Below the pieces are notes generated by a model. That model had not been told where the DNA came from, searched no databases, and saw only the letters and a list, made by a program, of their open reading frames with translations. From Candidatus Polarisedimenticolaceae bacterium (GTDB lineage: Bacteria; Acidobacteriota; Polarisedimenticolia; Polarisedimenticolales; DASRJG01), in contig DASVAW010000133.1 of the NCBI GenBank assembly GCA_036376135.1, forward strand, positions 1 to 33,520: a DNA stretch of 33,520 bases, given 5' to 3'. Positions within the stretch are counted from its first letter, which is position 1, and every line of letters begins with the position of its first letter. This document shows positions 17,113 to 25,694 of the stretch, in pieces. Made by a program: the position numbers and the translations under genes.

Positions 17113-17993
17113 GAGCCGCCGTGCGCGTCGTCCTCTTCGGCGGCACCGGTCAGCTCGGCCGGGCGCTGCGGGCGAGGGCGCCCGCGGGCGCGACGCTCGT
17201 CGTCCCGGGGCGCGCCGAGGCCGACCTGCGCACACCCGACCGGCCCGCCGCCGTCGTCGCCCGGACCCGGCCGGACCTCGTGATCAACGCCGCAGCCTGC
17301 AACGACGTGGACGGGGCCGAGGCGGACCCCACGGAGGCGTTCGCGGTGAACGCGGAGGCCGTCGGAGCGATCGCGCGCGCGGCGGCGGCGGCCGGCGCGC
17401 GCCTCATCCACGTCTCGACCGACTACGTCTTCGACGGCGAGGGCGGACGGCCGCGCGCCCCCGGCGATCCGACCGCGCCGGTCAACCGCTACGGCGCGAG
17501 CAAGCTCCGCGGCGAGGAGCTGGCGATCGAGGCGCTCGGCGGCCGGACGACGGTCGTCAGGACCTCCTGGCTGCACGGCCCGGGCGGTCGGGGGTTCGTG
17601 CAGGCGATCCTCCGGCGCCTGCGCGAGCGTCGTCTCGTCGACGTCGTGGCCGACCAGATCGGCGTGCCCACGCACGCCTCGGGGCTGGCGGCGGCGATCT
17701 GGCGGCTGGCCGACCGCCCCGAGATCTCCGGGATCCTGCACTGGACCGACGCCGGCGTGGCCTCGCGCTACGACCAGGCCCTCGCCCTCGCGGAGGAAGC
17801 CGAGCGCCTGGGGCTTCTCCAGGGGCCGTGGAGGGTGAGACCGGTGCGCACCGCCGATCGCCCCTCCGCGGCGCCGCGCCCCGCGTGCTCGGTGCTGGAC
17901 GCCCTGGGCACCGCCGACCGACTCGGCCTGCCGGCGCTCCACTGGCGCGAGGGATTGCGGCGGACGCTGGGGGAGGAGCGCGATGGCGCGTAG
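17109..17993 (+). CDS. rfbD: dTDP-4-dehydrorhamnose reductase
   Basis: RfbD/RmlD reduces dTDP-4-keto-L-rhamnose to dTDP-L-rhamnose with NAD(P)H. The Rossmann motif FGGTGQLG is at residues 10-17, VINAAACNDVDGAE at 58-71, STDYVFDG at 103-110, and the catalytic Tyr128/Lys132 pair lies in NRYGASK. The 294 residues fit the family. GTG at 17109 overlaps the rfbC stop; a GTG at 17121 is an alternative start that would keep the nucleotide-binding site. The end overlaps rfbB by 11 nt. Confidence 0.93.
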   Translation: MRAAVRVVLFGGTGQLGRALRARAPAGATLVVPGRAEADLRTPDRPAAVVARTRPDLVINAAACNDVDGAEADPTEAFAVNAEAVGAIARAAAAAGARLIHVSTDYVFDGEGGRPRAPGDPTAPVNRYGASKLRGEELAIEALGGRTTVVRTSWLHGPGGRGFVQAILRRLRERRLVDVVADQIGVPTHASGLAAAIWRLADRPEISGILHWTDAGVASRYDQALALAEEAERLGLLQGPWRVRPVRTADRPSAAPRPACSVLDALGTADRLGLPALHWREGLRRTLGEERDGA

Positions 17994-19074
17994 GCTGCTC
18001 GTCACCGGCGGTGCCGGGTTCATCGGCACGAACTTCGTGCGTTACTGGAGGTCGTCGCACCCCGACGACCGCATCGTCGTGCTCGACGCGCTCACCTACG
18101 CCGGGAACCCGGAGAACCTTCCGCTCGACGACGATCCCGACCGCTTCCGCTTCGTGCACGGCGACGTCACCGACGCGGCGCTCGTCGGGTCGCTGTTCGA
18201 GGCAGAGGCGTTCGACCGGGTCGTCCACTTCGCCGCCGAGAGCCACGTCGACCGATCCCTGTCGGGATCGGCGGCGTTCATCCGGACCAACGTGCTGGGG
18301 ACGCACGTCCTGCTCGAGGCGGCGCGCCGGGCGACGTCGCTCGATCGTTTCCACCACGTCTCGACCGACGAGGTCTACGGCTCGCTCGGCCCGGACGACC
18401 CTCCGTTCCACGAGGGAACCCCGTACGCCCCGAACTCCCCCTATGCGGCGAGCAAGGCGGCGTCGGACCACCTCGTGCGCGCCTACCACCACACCTACGG
18501 CCTGCCCACGACGATCAGCAACTGTTCGAACAACTACGGTCCGTACCAGTACCCCGAGAAGCTGATCCCCCTCGCGATCGTGCGGGCGATCTCGGGAGAA
18601 TCGATCCCGATCTACGGCGACGGGCGCAACGTCCGGGACTGGTTGCACGTCGAGGACCACGTCCGCGGCATCGAGCGCATCCTCGAGCGGGGCCGCGTCG
18701 GCGAGGTCTACAACCTCGGCGGGAGCGCCGAGCGGGCGAATCTCGACCTCGTGGAGATGCTGTGCCGGGCGATCGACGCCCGCTTCGCGGCCGACCCCGC
18801 GCTCGCCGCGCGATTCCCGAGCGCCCCCGCCGCACGCGGCGCGACGACCGGCTCCGCGATCGCCTTCGTGACGGACCGGCCCGGGCACGACCGCCGCTAC
18901 GCGATCGACGCGCGCAAGGCGCGCGCGGAGCTCGGCTTCGCGCCGACGCACACGCTGGAGAGCGGGATCGCCGAGACCGTGGCGTGGTATCTCGGCCACG
19001 AGGCGTGGTGGCGGCGCGTGCAGGACGCGGAGTACCGCGCGTGGATCGACCGCCACTACGGGGAGAAACGATGA
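17983..19074 (+). CDS. rfbB: dTDP-glucose 4,6-dehydratase
   Basis: RfbB/RmlB converts dTDP-glucose to dTDP-4-keto-6-deoxyglucose with bound NAD+. It has TGGAGFIG at 8-15, [10 protein letters not shown] (83-92), the catalytic triad residues Thr128-Asp129-Glu130 in [12 protein letters not shown], Tyr154xxxLys158 in SPYAASK, and [16 protein letters not shown] further on. At 363 residues it is slightly longer than most; the extra length comes from an Ala/Arg-rich insert near residues 265-295, ahead of the [15 protein letters not shown] block. The ATG lies within the end of rfbD. The order A-C-D-B completes the rhamnose set. Confidence 0.96.
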   Translation: MARRLLVTGGAGFIGTNFVRYWRSSHPDDRIVVLDALTYAGNPENLPLDDDPDRFRFVHGDVTDAALVGSLFEAEAFDRVVHFAAESHVDRSLSGSAAFIRTNVLGTHVLLEAARRATSLDRFHHVSTDEVYGSLGPDDPPFHEGTPYAPNSPYAASKAASDHLVRAYHHTYGLPTTISNCSNNYGPYQYPEKLIPLAIVRAISGESIPIYGDGRNVRDWLHVEDHVRGIERILERGRVGEVYNLGGSAERANLDLVEMLCRAIDARFAADPALAARFPSAPAARGATTGSAIAFVTDRPGHDRRYAIDARKARAELGFAPTHTLESGIAETVAWYLGHEAWWRRVQDAEYRAWIDRHYGEKR

Positions 19075-19835
19075 TCCTCGGGCGACGGCTGGCCGTCGTG
19101 CTTCCGGCGTACAACGCGGAGCTCACCCTGGAACGCACGGTCGCCGAGATCCCGCGGGACCTCGTGGACGACGTGATCCTCGTGGACGACTTCAGCCGCG
19201 ACGGCACGGTGGAGCTCGCGCGGCGGCTCGGGATCCGGGTCGAGCGGCACGAGCGCAACCTCGGGTACGGCGCCAACCAGAAGACCTGCTACCGCGCCGC
19301 GCTCTCCCGGGGCGCGGACATCGTCGTCATGGTCCACCCCGACTACCAGTATTCGCCCAAGCTCATCGCCGCGATGGCGTCGATGATCGCCTCCGGGGAG
19401 TTCGACGTCGTGCTGGGCTCGCGCATCCTGGGGATCGGCGCGCTCGCCGGCGGCATGCCGTTCTACAAGTACGTGTCGAACCGGTTCCTGACCGCGTTCC
19501 AGAACCTGTTCGTCGGGCACAAGCTCTCCGAGTACCACACGGGGTACCGAGCCTGGAGCCGCGAGGTGCTCACGACGCTCCCCCTGCTGCGCAACTCGGA
19601 CGACTTCCTCTTCGACAACCAGATGCTCGCCCAGGCGATCTTCCGCGGGTTCCGCATCGGCGAGATCTCCTGCCCGACCCGCTACTTCCCGGAAGCCTCG
19701 TCGATCAACTTCCGGCGCTCGAGCGTCTACGGGCTCGGCGTGCTGGCCACGTCGGTGAAGTTCCGGCTCCAGCGGTTGGGTCTCAAACGCTTCCCGATCT
19801 TCGCGGACGACCCGTCGGCTCGCCTTCCGGGTTAG
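19071..19835 (+). CDS. family 2 glycosyltransferase, DPM1-like
   Basis: A 254-residue GT-A transferase of the dolichol/polyprenyl-phosphate sugar synthase type. [10 protein letters not shown] (11-20), the first acidic pair Asp39-Asp40 in [11 protein letters not shown], the [12 protein letters not shown] segment (63-74) and HPDYQYSP (89-96) at the metal-binding position are visible. There is no C-terminal membrane domain, as in soluble DPM1-type enzymes. Such enzymes load a nucleotide sugar onto a polyprenyl phosphate, the donor form needed by GT-C enzymes such as the two TMTC-like proteins in the same run. It starts at ATGA overlapping rfbB, and its TAG overlaps the stop of the convergent esterase gene. 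The sugar specificity is unknown. Confidence 0.88.
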   Translation: MILGRRLAVVLPAYNAELTLERTVAEIPRDLVDDVILVDDFSRDGTVELARRLGIRVERHERNLGYGANQKTCYRAALSRGADIVVMVHPDYQYSPKLIAAMASMIASGEFDVVLGSRILGIGALAGGMPFYKYVSNRFLTAFQNLFVGHKLSEYHTGYRAWSREVLTTLPLLRNSDDFLFDNQMLAQAIFRGFRIGEISCPTRYFPEASSINFRRSSVYGLGVLATSVKFRLQRLGLKRFPIFADDPSARLPG

Positions 19836-20650
19836 CCGAGTACGAAGCGGATCGCGTCGGGGAAACGCCGCGCCCAGGCCTGCTCGTCGTGGCGTCCGTC
19901 CGGATCCTCCTCGAACCGGAACGCCGCGACGCGCGACTCCAGGATCCGCGACGCGCGGCGAACGGCTCGGATGTACGGCGGCACCGCGCGGCGCAGGTTG
20001 AGCGCGGGTCCGCGGCGGCGTCCCTCGAGGAACCCGACGTCGACGTACAGGCGACCGTCGCGGCGCGGCCGCCCCTCGACCCACTCCATCATCCCGCCCC
20101 CGGCGAAAAGCAGCGACGGACTGAACGCCATCGCCCCTCCGAACACGTCGCTCCGCTCGAAGAACGCCCAGAGCGAGATCAACCCGCCCAGCGACGACCC
20201 CGCGACGACCGTCGCCCGAGCCTCCGGGCGGGTGCGGTAGCTCGCGTCGACCGCCGGCTTGACGGTGTCGACGACGAATCGCACGTGCGCGTCCGCCCGG
20301 CCTCCGCCCAGTCGGGCGTCGCGAAAGGGGGAGTATTCGTCGATCCGCCGCGCCCCCATGTTCGGGATCCCCACGACGATCGCCTCGAGCCCCTCGGCGG
20401 CGAGCGCCTCCATCGACTCGTCGACGGCCCACTCCCCCGCGAAGCTCGTCGCCGCGTCGAAGAGATTCTGCCCGTCGTGCATGTACACGACGGGGAAGCG
20501 CCGGGTCGGATCGGTGGCGTGCGACGGCGGCAGGTAGACGACGACGTCGCGCTCGTTGTCGAGCTCGGGGCTCCGCACGCCCCGCAGGACGCGCAGGTCG
20601 CCGACGACGTGGTGGCCCGGGTGGAGCTCGCGGTACGGGACTTCGATCAA
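19832..20650 (-). CDS. esterase-family alpha/beta hydrolase (enterochelin-esterase-like)
   Basis: A 272-residue hydrolase of the putative-esterase (Esterase D/Fes-like) family. [14 protein letters not shown] (52-65) is the oxyanion-side strand, GSSLGG (151-156) holds nucleophile Ser153 in a GxSxG motif, and a C-terminal His in the [11 protein letters not shown] segment should complete the triad. No signal peptide is seen, so it is probably cytoplasmic. The TTG start overlaps the TGA of the upstream TerB-like gene as TTGA, which decides this start and suggests coupled translation. The substrate cannot be inferred; members act on siderophore esters, formylglutathione or acyl-xylan. Confidence 0.85.
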   Translation of the reverse strand: MIEVPYRELHPGHHVVGDLRVLRGVRSPELDNERDVVVYLPPSHATDPTRRFPVVYMHDGQNLFDAATSFAGEWAVDESMEALAAEGLEAIVVGIPNMGARRIDEYSPFRDARLGGGRADAHVRFVVDTVKPAVDASYRTRPEARATVVAGSSLGGLISLWAFFERSDVFGGAMAFSPSLLFAGGGMMEWVEGRPRRDGRLYVDVGFLEGRRRGPALNLRRAVPPYIRAVRRASRILESRVAAFRFEEDPDGRHDEQAWARRFPDAIRFVLG

Positions 20651-21246
20651 ACGGCGGGCGTCCCGTCGATCCCCGAGGCGACCTCCTCCTCGAGACGCGC
20701 CGCCTCGACGGGATCGAGCTCGAGCAGCAGCGTGAGCTGGCCGAGCCAAAGCCGTTCCGCGTTGGACACGCCCTCGTCGGCGCGCGCGATGGCGAAGGCG
20801 AGCTTGTAGAGGTCGCGGCGCTGCGCGGGGTCGGTCACCCCCGCGACGACCTCGCGGAGCGGGCGAGGCGAATCGAGCTCGCGCCGAGCGACCTCCTCGA
20901 GGCCGGCGCGGCGCGCCTCCGCGAGCAGGTGTTCCCGTTCGTTCCCGGAGATCTCCCCGTCCGCGCGCGCCGCCGCGATCGCAAGCCGCAGATAACGCAG
21001 GACGGGCTCGACTTCGGCCGGAGGCGGCGGGGGCGCCGACCCGGCGGGCGGCGCCGCCTTCTGCTGCTGTTCCCGTTGCCAGGTCTCGTAGAGCGCCCAT
21101 GCCGCGCCCCCGAGCGCGAGGAGCGTCCCCGCGTTGCGGATCGGGCTGCCGCTCGTGCCGAGCCAGCCGCGTGTCTTGCCGTGCTTTTTCTTGCGGGAGC
21201 CGAGCGCGCCGTTCAGCACGTGGCCCAGGAGTCGCTGCAGGTCCAT
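20647..21246 (-). CDS. TerB-like (DUF533-type) membrane-anchored protein
   Basis: A 199-residue protein. A short N-terminal basic region precedes one membrane helix (about 37-55, NAGTLLALGGAAWALYETW), then a Pro-rich linker and an all-helical TerB-like domain (about 78-195). That domain includes AARADGEISGNEREHLL (92-108), the usual acidic metal-binding helix of TerB/DUF533 proteins, and a repeat-like AIARADEGVSNAERLWL. The family is linked to tellurite-resistance proteins, but most chromosomal members have no known role. ATG at 21246 has GGAGG ahead of it. It sits between the rhomboid gene, 23 bp upstream, and the esterase, which overlaps its stop. Confidence 0.75.
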   Translation of the reverse strand: MDLQRLLGHVLNGALGSRKKKHGKTRGWLGTSGSPIRNAGTLLALGGAAWALYETWQREQQQKAAPPAGSAPPPPPAEVEPVLRYLRLAIAAARADGEISGNEREHLLAEARRAGLEEVARRELDSPRPLREVVAGVTDPAQRRDLYKLAFAIARADEGVSNAERLWLGQLTLLLELDPVEAARLEEEVASGIDGTPAV

Positions 21247-21269
21247 CGGGGCCTCCGGGAGAAAGGCCT

Positions 21270-22211
21270 TCAGGATAGCGGGGGAACCTCGCGACGCGCC
21301 GCCTCGGAGAGGGCGGCGCCCAGCGCCAGTCCCGCGGCGAGCCCTCCGAGATGGGCGGCGATGCTCACGTTCTTGCCGTCGGCGGTGGTCGGGGACAGCA
21401 GCGACGGGAGGACGAGCAGACCCACGCCCACCGTGCGCAGCAACGCCTTGGTCGTGGGCGGCTTGCGACGGGCGCGCCGGAGGGTCCTCGCGAGCCACGC
21501 GCCGAACAGCCCCGCGACCGCTCCCGACGAGCCGACGGTCACGGCGGCCGGCGTCGCCGCGAGGGCGGCGAGCCCCCCCGCGACCCCGGACACGACGTAG
21601 ATCGCGAGCGTTCTGCCGTAACCGAGGGCGACGATGAGCGGCACCGCGAAGGCGAGCATCGACAGCGCGTTCCAGGCGACGTGTTCGACGTCGGCGTGCA
21701 GGACGAGGCTCGTGAGCAGCCGCCAGGGCTGCGTCGTGATCTCCGCGCGGGCGAGCGCACCGACCTCCACGAGGTGCGGGGTCGTGGGGTTCCGGCCCAC
21801 CACCGCGAACAGGACGACGAAATGCGCGAGCACGAGGGCGATCGCGGCCTGGAGGGCGCCCCACGGCGGCGACTCGCGCTCCCGCCGCTCCTCCTCCGTG
21901 TCGGAGGTCTCGAACGGCTCGGGGGAGGCGGTGGCGTCGGGCTCGTCGTCGTCCGCCGTCCCGTCGCTCGCCTCGACCGCCGGGCCGCCCGTTGCCGCAC
22001 GACCGGCCCGGTGACGGCGCAGCGCCGCGTCGACGACCGGCCTGGCCGCATCGACGCGGGACGCCGGCACCGTGAAGACGACCATCGGCGAGGGCTCGAT
22101 CTGCAGCCCCGTGCGGCAGGGAATGCCGGCCGCGCGCAGGGCATCGTCCACCACCGGGATCAGGGCGGGTTTCTCGACGGCCAGCAGGAAGGTCCAGGGC
22201 TCTTCGGACAT
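21270..22211 (-). CDS. rhomboid intramembrane serine protease with N-terminal DUF2007-like domain
   Basis: A 313-residue protein in three parts. Residues 1-65 form a small soluble alpha/beta domain (VFTVPASRVDAARPVVDAAL) that resembles the DUF2007 putative signal-transducing domain. Residues 66-115 are an acidic disordered linker. Residues 118-302 are a six-helix rhomboid core. The catalytic dyad is visible as Ser229 in VGSSGAVAGLFG and His287 in AAHLGGLAAG, together with the conserved His172, His177 and Asn181 of the second helix (HADVEHVAWN). It should cleave membrane-spanning substrates. ATG at 22211 starts the soluble domain cleanly, but only C-rich sequence lies upstream, so there is no Shine-Dalgarno; an upstream in-frame ATG at 22256 would run into the divergent gene. 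Confidence 0.87.
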   Translation of the reverse strand: MSEEPWTFLLAVEKPALIPVVDDALRAAGIPCRTGLQIEPSPMVVFTVPASRVDAARPVVDAALRRHRAGRAATGGPAVEASDGTADDDEPDATASPEPFETSDTEEERRERESPPWGALQAAIALVLAHFVVLFAVVGRNPTTPHLVEVGALARAEITTQPWRLLTSLVLHADVEHVAWNALSMLAFAVPLIVALGYGRTLAIYVVSGVAGGLAALAATPAAVTVGSSGAVAGLFGAWLARTLRRARRKPPTTKALLRTVGVGLLVLPSLLSPTTADGKNVSIAAHLGGLAAGLALGAALSEAARREVPPLS

Positions 22212-22246
22212 GAGGGGGGATTGTACGAGCACGATTCGCGCGTAGC

Positions 22247-23281
22247 ATGCCGTCACGCATCATGAACGCCCCGCTGCTGCTCGCCGTGCTGCTCGCCGGC
22301 GCCGAGCCGCCCGCCGATCCGCTCCCGGCGGGAGGGTCCGAGACGGTGACGGTGCGCCTGCTCGTCGTGGACGCCCTGGTCCTCGACCGGCGGGACCGGA
22401 CCGTCCCGGGCCTGACCGCCGCGGACTTCGAGCTGCGCCTGGACGGCAAGCGCGTGCCGATCGACACCTTCGACGCGGAGTGCACCGGCGAGGCCGTCGC
22501 CGATCCGGCGGCGACCGACCTCGCGTCGACCCCGCGGATCGCGGCCCTCCCGGAAGGGGAGCCGCGACGCGTCGTCCTGGTCTTCGACGAGCGACACCTG
22601 CAGGACTTCCGGACCGATCCCCCGTCGCCCCGCCGTGCGGGGGCGTACGAACAGGCCCGCCGGCTCGTCCGGGAACCCCTTCCTCCGGGTCTCGAGATCG
22701 CGGTCGCCGCCGTCGGCGACGGCGTGCGCTTCGAGGCGGACTTCACGACCGATCACCGTTCCCTCCTCGCCGCGGTCGATCGCCTCGAGGCGGACATGAC
22801 GATCTTCGTCCGGGCGTGGGGGGTCAACGGCATCCAGGGCCTGACCGCGAAGTCCTGGCTCGCCGATCTCGGCGTCCTGCTCCGCCGCCTCGAGCCCCTT
22901 CGCGGACCGAAGAGCGTGGTCCTCTTCTCGGCGTACTCGCGCTCGGTACGGCCCACCGATCTCCAGATGCGCGAGCTCGCCGCAGCCGCCGGGGCGGCCC
23001 GGACGTCGTTCTACCCGGTCGATGCCGCGGGGCTCCTCGCCTCGACGCGGCCTTCGCGGCTGCGCGTGTTGTCGCGGCTGGCCGTCGACACCGGCGGGCG
23101 CGAAACGGTGAACACGAACGACCTGACGCTCGCCGCCGCCCGCGCGTCGAGGGACCTCGGCTGCCGGTACGCCCTCGGGACCTACGTTCGCGGCGCCGGT
23201 CGTCGTTCGGGGAGCATCGTGGTCGACGTCTTCCCGAAGGGTACCCGCGCGCTGCACCCCGCGGGCTACCGGCTGGACTAG
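22247..23281 (+). CDS. exported VWFA-related protein (acidobacterial type)
   Basis: A 344-residue exported protein with an N-terminal signal peptide (MNAPLLLAVLLAGAEP). Its head, VTVRLLVVDALVLDRRDRTVPGLTAADFELRLDGKRV, is typical of the VWFA-related family expanded in Acidobacteria (TIGR03436). A VWA-like domain follows (about 105-300: RRVVLVFDERHLQDF, LEIAVAAVGDGVRFEADFTTD, GPKSVVLFSAYSRS, RTSFYPVDAAGL). The usual metal-ion motif DxSxS is replaced by DERHL, so canonical metal binding is doubtful. ATG at 22247 or 22262 could be the start; the latter gives the tidier signal peptide. It is divergent from the rhomboid gene across 35 bp, and its stop overlaps that of the convergent PQQ-type gene. 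Confidence 0.82.
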   Translation: MPSRIMNAPLLLAVLLAGAEPPADPLPAGGSETVTVRLLVVDALVLDRRDRTVPGLTAADFELRLDGKRVPIDTFDAECTGEAVADPAATDLASTPRIAALPEGEPRRVVLVFDERHLQDFRTDPPSPRRAGAYEQARRLVREPLPPGLEIAVAAVGDGVRFEADFTTDHRSLLAAVDRLEADMTIFVRAWGVNGIQGLTAKSWLADLGVLLRRLEPLRGPKSVVLFSAYSRSVRPTDLQMRELAAAAGAARTSFYPVDAAGLLASTRPSRLRVLSRLAVDTGGRETVNTNDLTLAAARASRDLGCRYALGTYVRGAGRRSGSIVVDVFPKGTRALHPAGYRLD

Positions 23282-25650
23282 GGTCGCCGGCCGAACTCCG
23301 CTGCCAGGATGGCGAGGTCGGCCCCGTCGACGCCGCAATCGCGGTCGAAGTCGACGTCCGGGTCGTAGGCGGACTGCTCGCACGCACTCGCGAACGCGCG
23401 GCCCAGGCGGGCGAGATCGCCCCCGTCCACGCGTCCCGAGAGATCGGCGTCCGCGAGGAACGCTCCCGCCTCGCACGCGTCGCCGCGCCCGTCGCCGTCG
23501 AAGTCCGCCTGCGACGCGTTCGGCGCGGCCGGACAGTTGTCGGTCAGGTCGACGACGCCGTCGCCGTCGGAGTCGACGCCCGAGCAGTTCGCCACGCAGC
23601 GGAAACTCGCGGTGTACGTCGTGTTCGCGGGGGGCGCCGCGATGACGTGATCGCGCGTGCCCCCGTCCGACCACGACACGAACTCCCACGTGACGCCGTT
23701 CGCCGACTGCGGCGACGGCGCGGTGAGCCGGCGCGTGAAGCCCACCACCGAGTGCTTCGACCACGGCGCGACCGCCGCGCTCTGGTCGATGGCGAGCTGC
23801 AACCCGCGCCCGGCGGGACTCGCGGCGACGGTGATCGTCGCGACGTTCGGAACGACGTCGACGAACGACGACGCATCGAGGACGCCGGCGGTGCCGAGAG
23901 GGGCCCCCGAGTCCCGGACGGCCATGTGGATCCTGTAGAAGACGTCCGTGGAGTCCTCGCCGTCCGTCGGGATCGTGAACGAGCCCGAGGCGACGCCGGA
24001 CACCGGGCCGAGGAACGGGTGCGTGTGCGCGTCGTGGTGGAAGACGACGGTCCAGGTATACGCCGACGGCGGCAACGCGCCGTCTTCCGGATCCGTCGCT
24101 CCGCCCTGGTAGGCGATCGTGTCCCCCGCGTCGAAGCGCGTTCCGTTTGCGGGTGCCGCGATCGTCGGGACCGGCGGACGGTTGCCGACCACGATCCGCA
24201 CGGCGTCCGACGTCGCGGACGAGTTGGGCTGGCCCCTCCCGTCGTCCACGGTGAGCGTCGCGTCGTAGACGCCGTTCGACGCGTAGGTGTGCCCCGGATC
24301 CGCGACGCCGGAGGTCCCACCGTCGCCGAAGTTCCAGGCGTAGGTCAGCGCGTCCCCGTCGGGATCGGACGAGTCCGAACCCGTGAACTGCACGTTCAGC
24401 GGGGCGAGGCCGGACGTCGGCGTCGCCGCGGCCGCCGCGGTCGGCCCGCCGTTCGTCGGCGTTCCCCAGCAGACCTCGCGCACACCCGCGCCGGTGATCC
24501 CCACCCAGACGAGGCAACCCGAGGGCGAGACGATGAGGTCGACCACGCCGGTCGCGTCGCCCATGAACAACTGCGGGTCCTGCAGCTTGCCGTCCGCCGC
24601 GATGGCGGCGTGCCGGATCCAGTCGGAGTCGTAATCGCCGAAGAAGTACCGCCCGCGGTACTCGGGGGGGAACGCCGTCGCGCGATAGACGGGTCCCCCG
24701 GTGACGGACTCGCCGACGACGGGCGTCTGGAAGTTGTGGCCGTAGGCGAAGATCGGCGCAACGGCCGCGACGGGCGGCGGGTCGCAGACCCGGAACGGAA
24801 TCGGTCCTTCGAAACACGGATACCCGAAGTCGGCCCCGGGCACTCCGGCATCGATCTCCTCGTAGGTGGCTTCGCCCACGTCGCCGATGTACGGGATCCC
24901 CGTGGCGGAATCGACGGAGAAACGGAACGGATTCCTCAGACCCCAGGCCCAGATCTCCGGGCGCACGCCGGCCTGCCCGACGAACGGGTTGTCCGGCGGG
25001 ATCGTCCCGTCGCGCCGGATGCGGAGCATCTTCCCCCGCAAGTCGGCCAGGTTGCGGGAGTGCGGCAGCGGGAACGCGTCGGAGTCGTTGTCGCCCATGG
25101 AGATGAGCAGCGTCTTGTCGGGGAGGAACCGAACCGTTCCTCCGTTGTGGTTGTTGGCGGAGAGCTCCGGCCCGACGAGGAGTTTCTGTTCGCCGCTCAG
25201 CGTCCCGCCGCTCTCTAGGAATCGGGAAACGGTGTTGAACCCTCCGGTGTCGGATCCCGGAAGGGCGCAGGTGCCGCTGCTGTCCACGTGTCGCGTGTAG
25301 TAGAGGTACACCCAGCGTTGCGGGCTCGTGGGGTGCGCGTAGTCCGGGTCGAAGGCGATGCCGAGCAGGCCGCGCTCGCCGCTGCCGTCGACGCAACTGA
25401 GGCTCAGCGCGATCGTCACCGCGCCCGTCGCCGGGTCCCGACGATAGACCCGGGCCGTCCCGCGGATGGAGCCGTCGCCCTGGTTCAGGATGAAGAGGGC
25501 GCCGGTTCCGGGCTCGTAGGCCACGGCGACCGGCGCCGGGACCTGGGACGTGGTGGCGAGGACCCGTTCCATGAAACCCGGCGGAGGCGTCCCGGCCCAC
25601 GCCGACGTCAGCACGAAGGCGAGCGGCAGGAGAAAACGGGGACGCACCAT
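23278..25650 (-). CDS. secreted PQQ sugar-dehydrogenase-like protein with PKD, TSP3 and dockerin-like modules
   Basis: A 790-residue secreted protein. After the signal peptide (1-20), a six-bladed soluble glucose dehydrogenase (GSDH/HHIP-like) propeller spans about 25-395: ERGLLGIAFDPDYAHP, NNHNGGTVRFLPDKTL, ISMGDND, EIWAWGLRNPFRFS, GRYFFGDYDSDW. A PKD domain follows (about 400-490; TYAWNFGDGGTSG), then two further beta-rich modules, a thrombospondin-type-3 Ca-binding stretch (DSDGDGVVDLTDNCPAAPN, DFDGDGRGDACE) and a C-terminal dockerin-like pair of Asp-rich repeats (SGRVDGGDLARLGRAF and DRDCGVDGADLAILAAEFG). The propeller class oxidises aldose sugars with PQQ, but homologues of this multi-domain type are untested. 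The other modules suggest cell-surface or matrix binding. Confidence 0.88.
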   Translation of the reverse strand: MVRPRFLLPLAFVLTSAWAGTPPPGFMERVLATTSQVPAPVAVAYEPGTGALFILNQGDGSIRGTARVYRRDPATGAVTIALSLSCVDGSGERGLLGIAFDPDYAHPTSPQRWVYLYYTRHVDSSGTCALPGSDTGGFNTVSRFLESGGTLSGEQKLLVGPELSANNHNGGTVRFLPDKTLLISMGDNDSDAFPLPHSRNLADLRGKMLRIRRDGTIPPDNPFVGQAGVRPEIWAWGLRNPFRFSVDSATGIPYIGDVGEATYEEIDAGVPGADFGYPCFEGPIPFRVCDPPPVAAVAPIFAYGHNFQTPVVGESVTGGPVYRATAFPPEYRGRYFFGDYDSDWIRHAAIAADGKLQDPQLFMGDATGVVDLIVSPSGCLVWVGITGAGVREVCWGTPTNGGPTAAAAATPTSGLAPLNVQFTGSDSSDPDGDALTYAWNFGDGGTSGVADPGHTYASNGVYDATLTVDDGRGQPNSSATSDAVRIVVGNRPPVPTIAAPANGTRFDAGDTIAYQGGATDPEDGALPPSAYTWTVVFHHDAHTHPFLGPVSGVASGSFTIPTDGEDSTDVFYRIHMAVRDSGAPLGTAGVLDASSFVDVVPNVATITVAASPAGRGLQLAIDQSAAVAPWSKHSVVGFTRRLTAPSPQSANGVTWEFVSWSDGGTRDHVIAAPPANTTYTASFRCVANCSGVDSDGDGVVDLTDNCPAAPNASQADFDGDGRGDACEAGAFLADADLSGRVDGGDLARLGRAFASACEQSAYDPDVDFDRDCGVDGADLAILAAEFGRRP

Positions 25651-25694
25651 GCCGGGAGTCTAACCCCGGTTCCGCCGACGAAGGCGGGGTGGAT

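Noticed and set aside
22253-25600. Minus-strand open frame running through the PQQ-type gene and antisense to the VWFA gene
   Set aside because: It reads the PQQ-type gene in the wrong frame and is Arg/Gly-rich throughout.
25652-25687. Short hairpins between the PQQ-type and UbiD-type genes as a terminator
   Set aside because: Stems are only about five pairs, with no T-run, and both genes read in the same direction; too weak to list.
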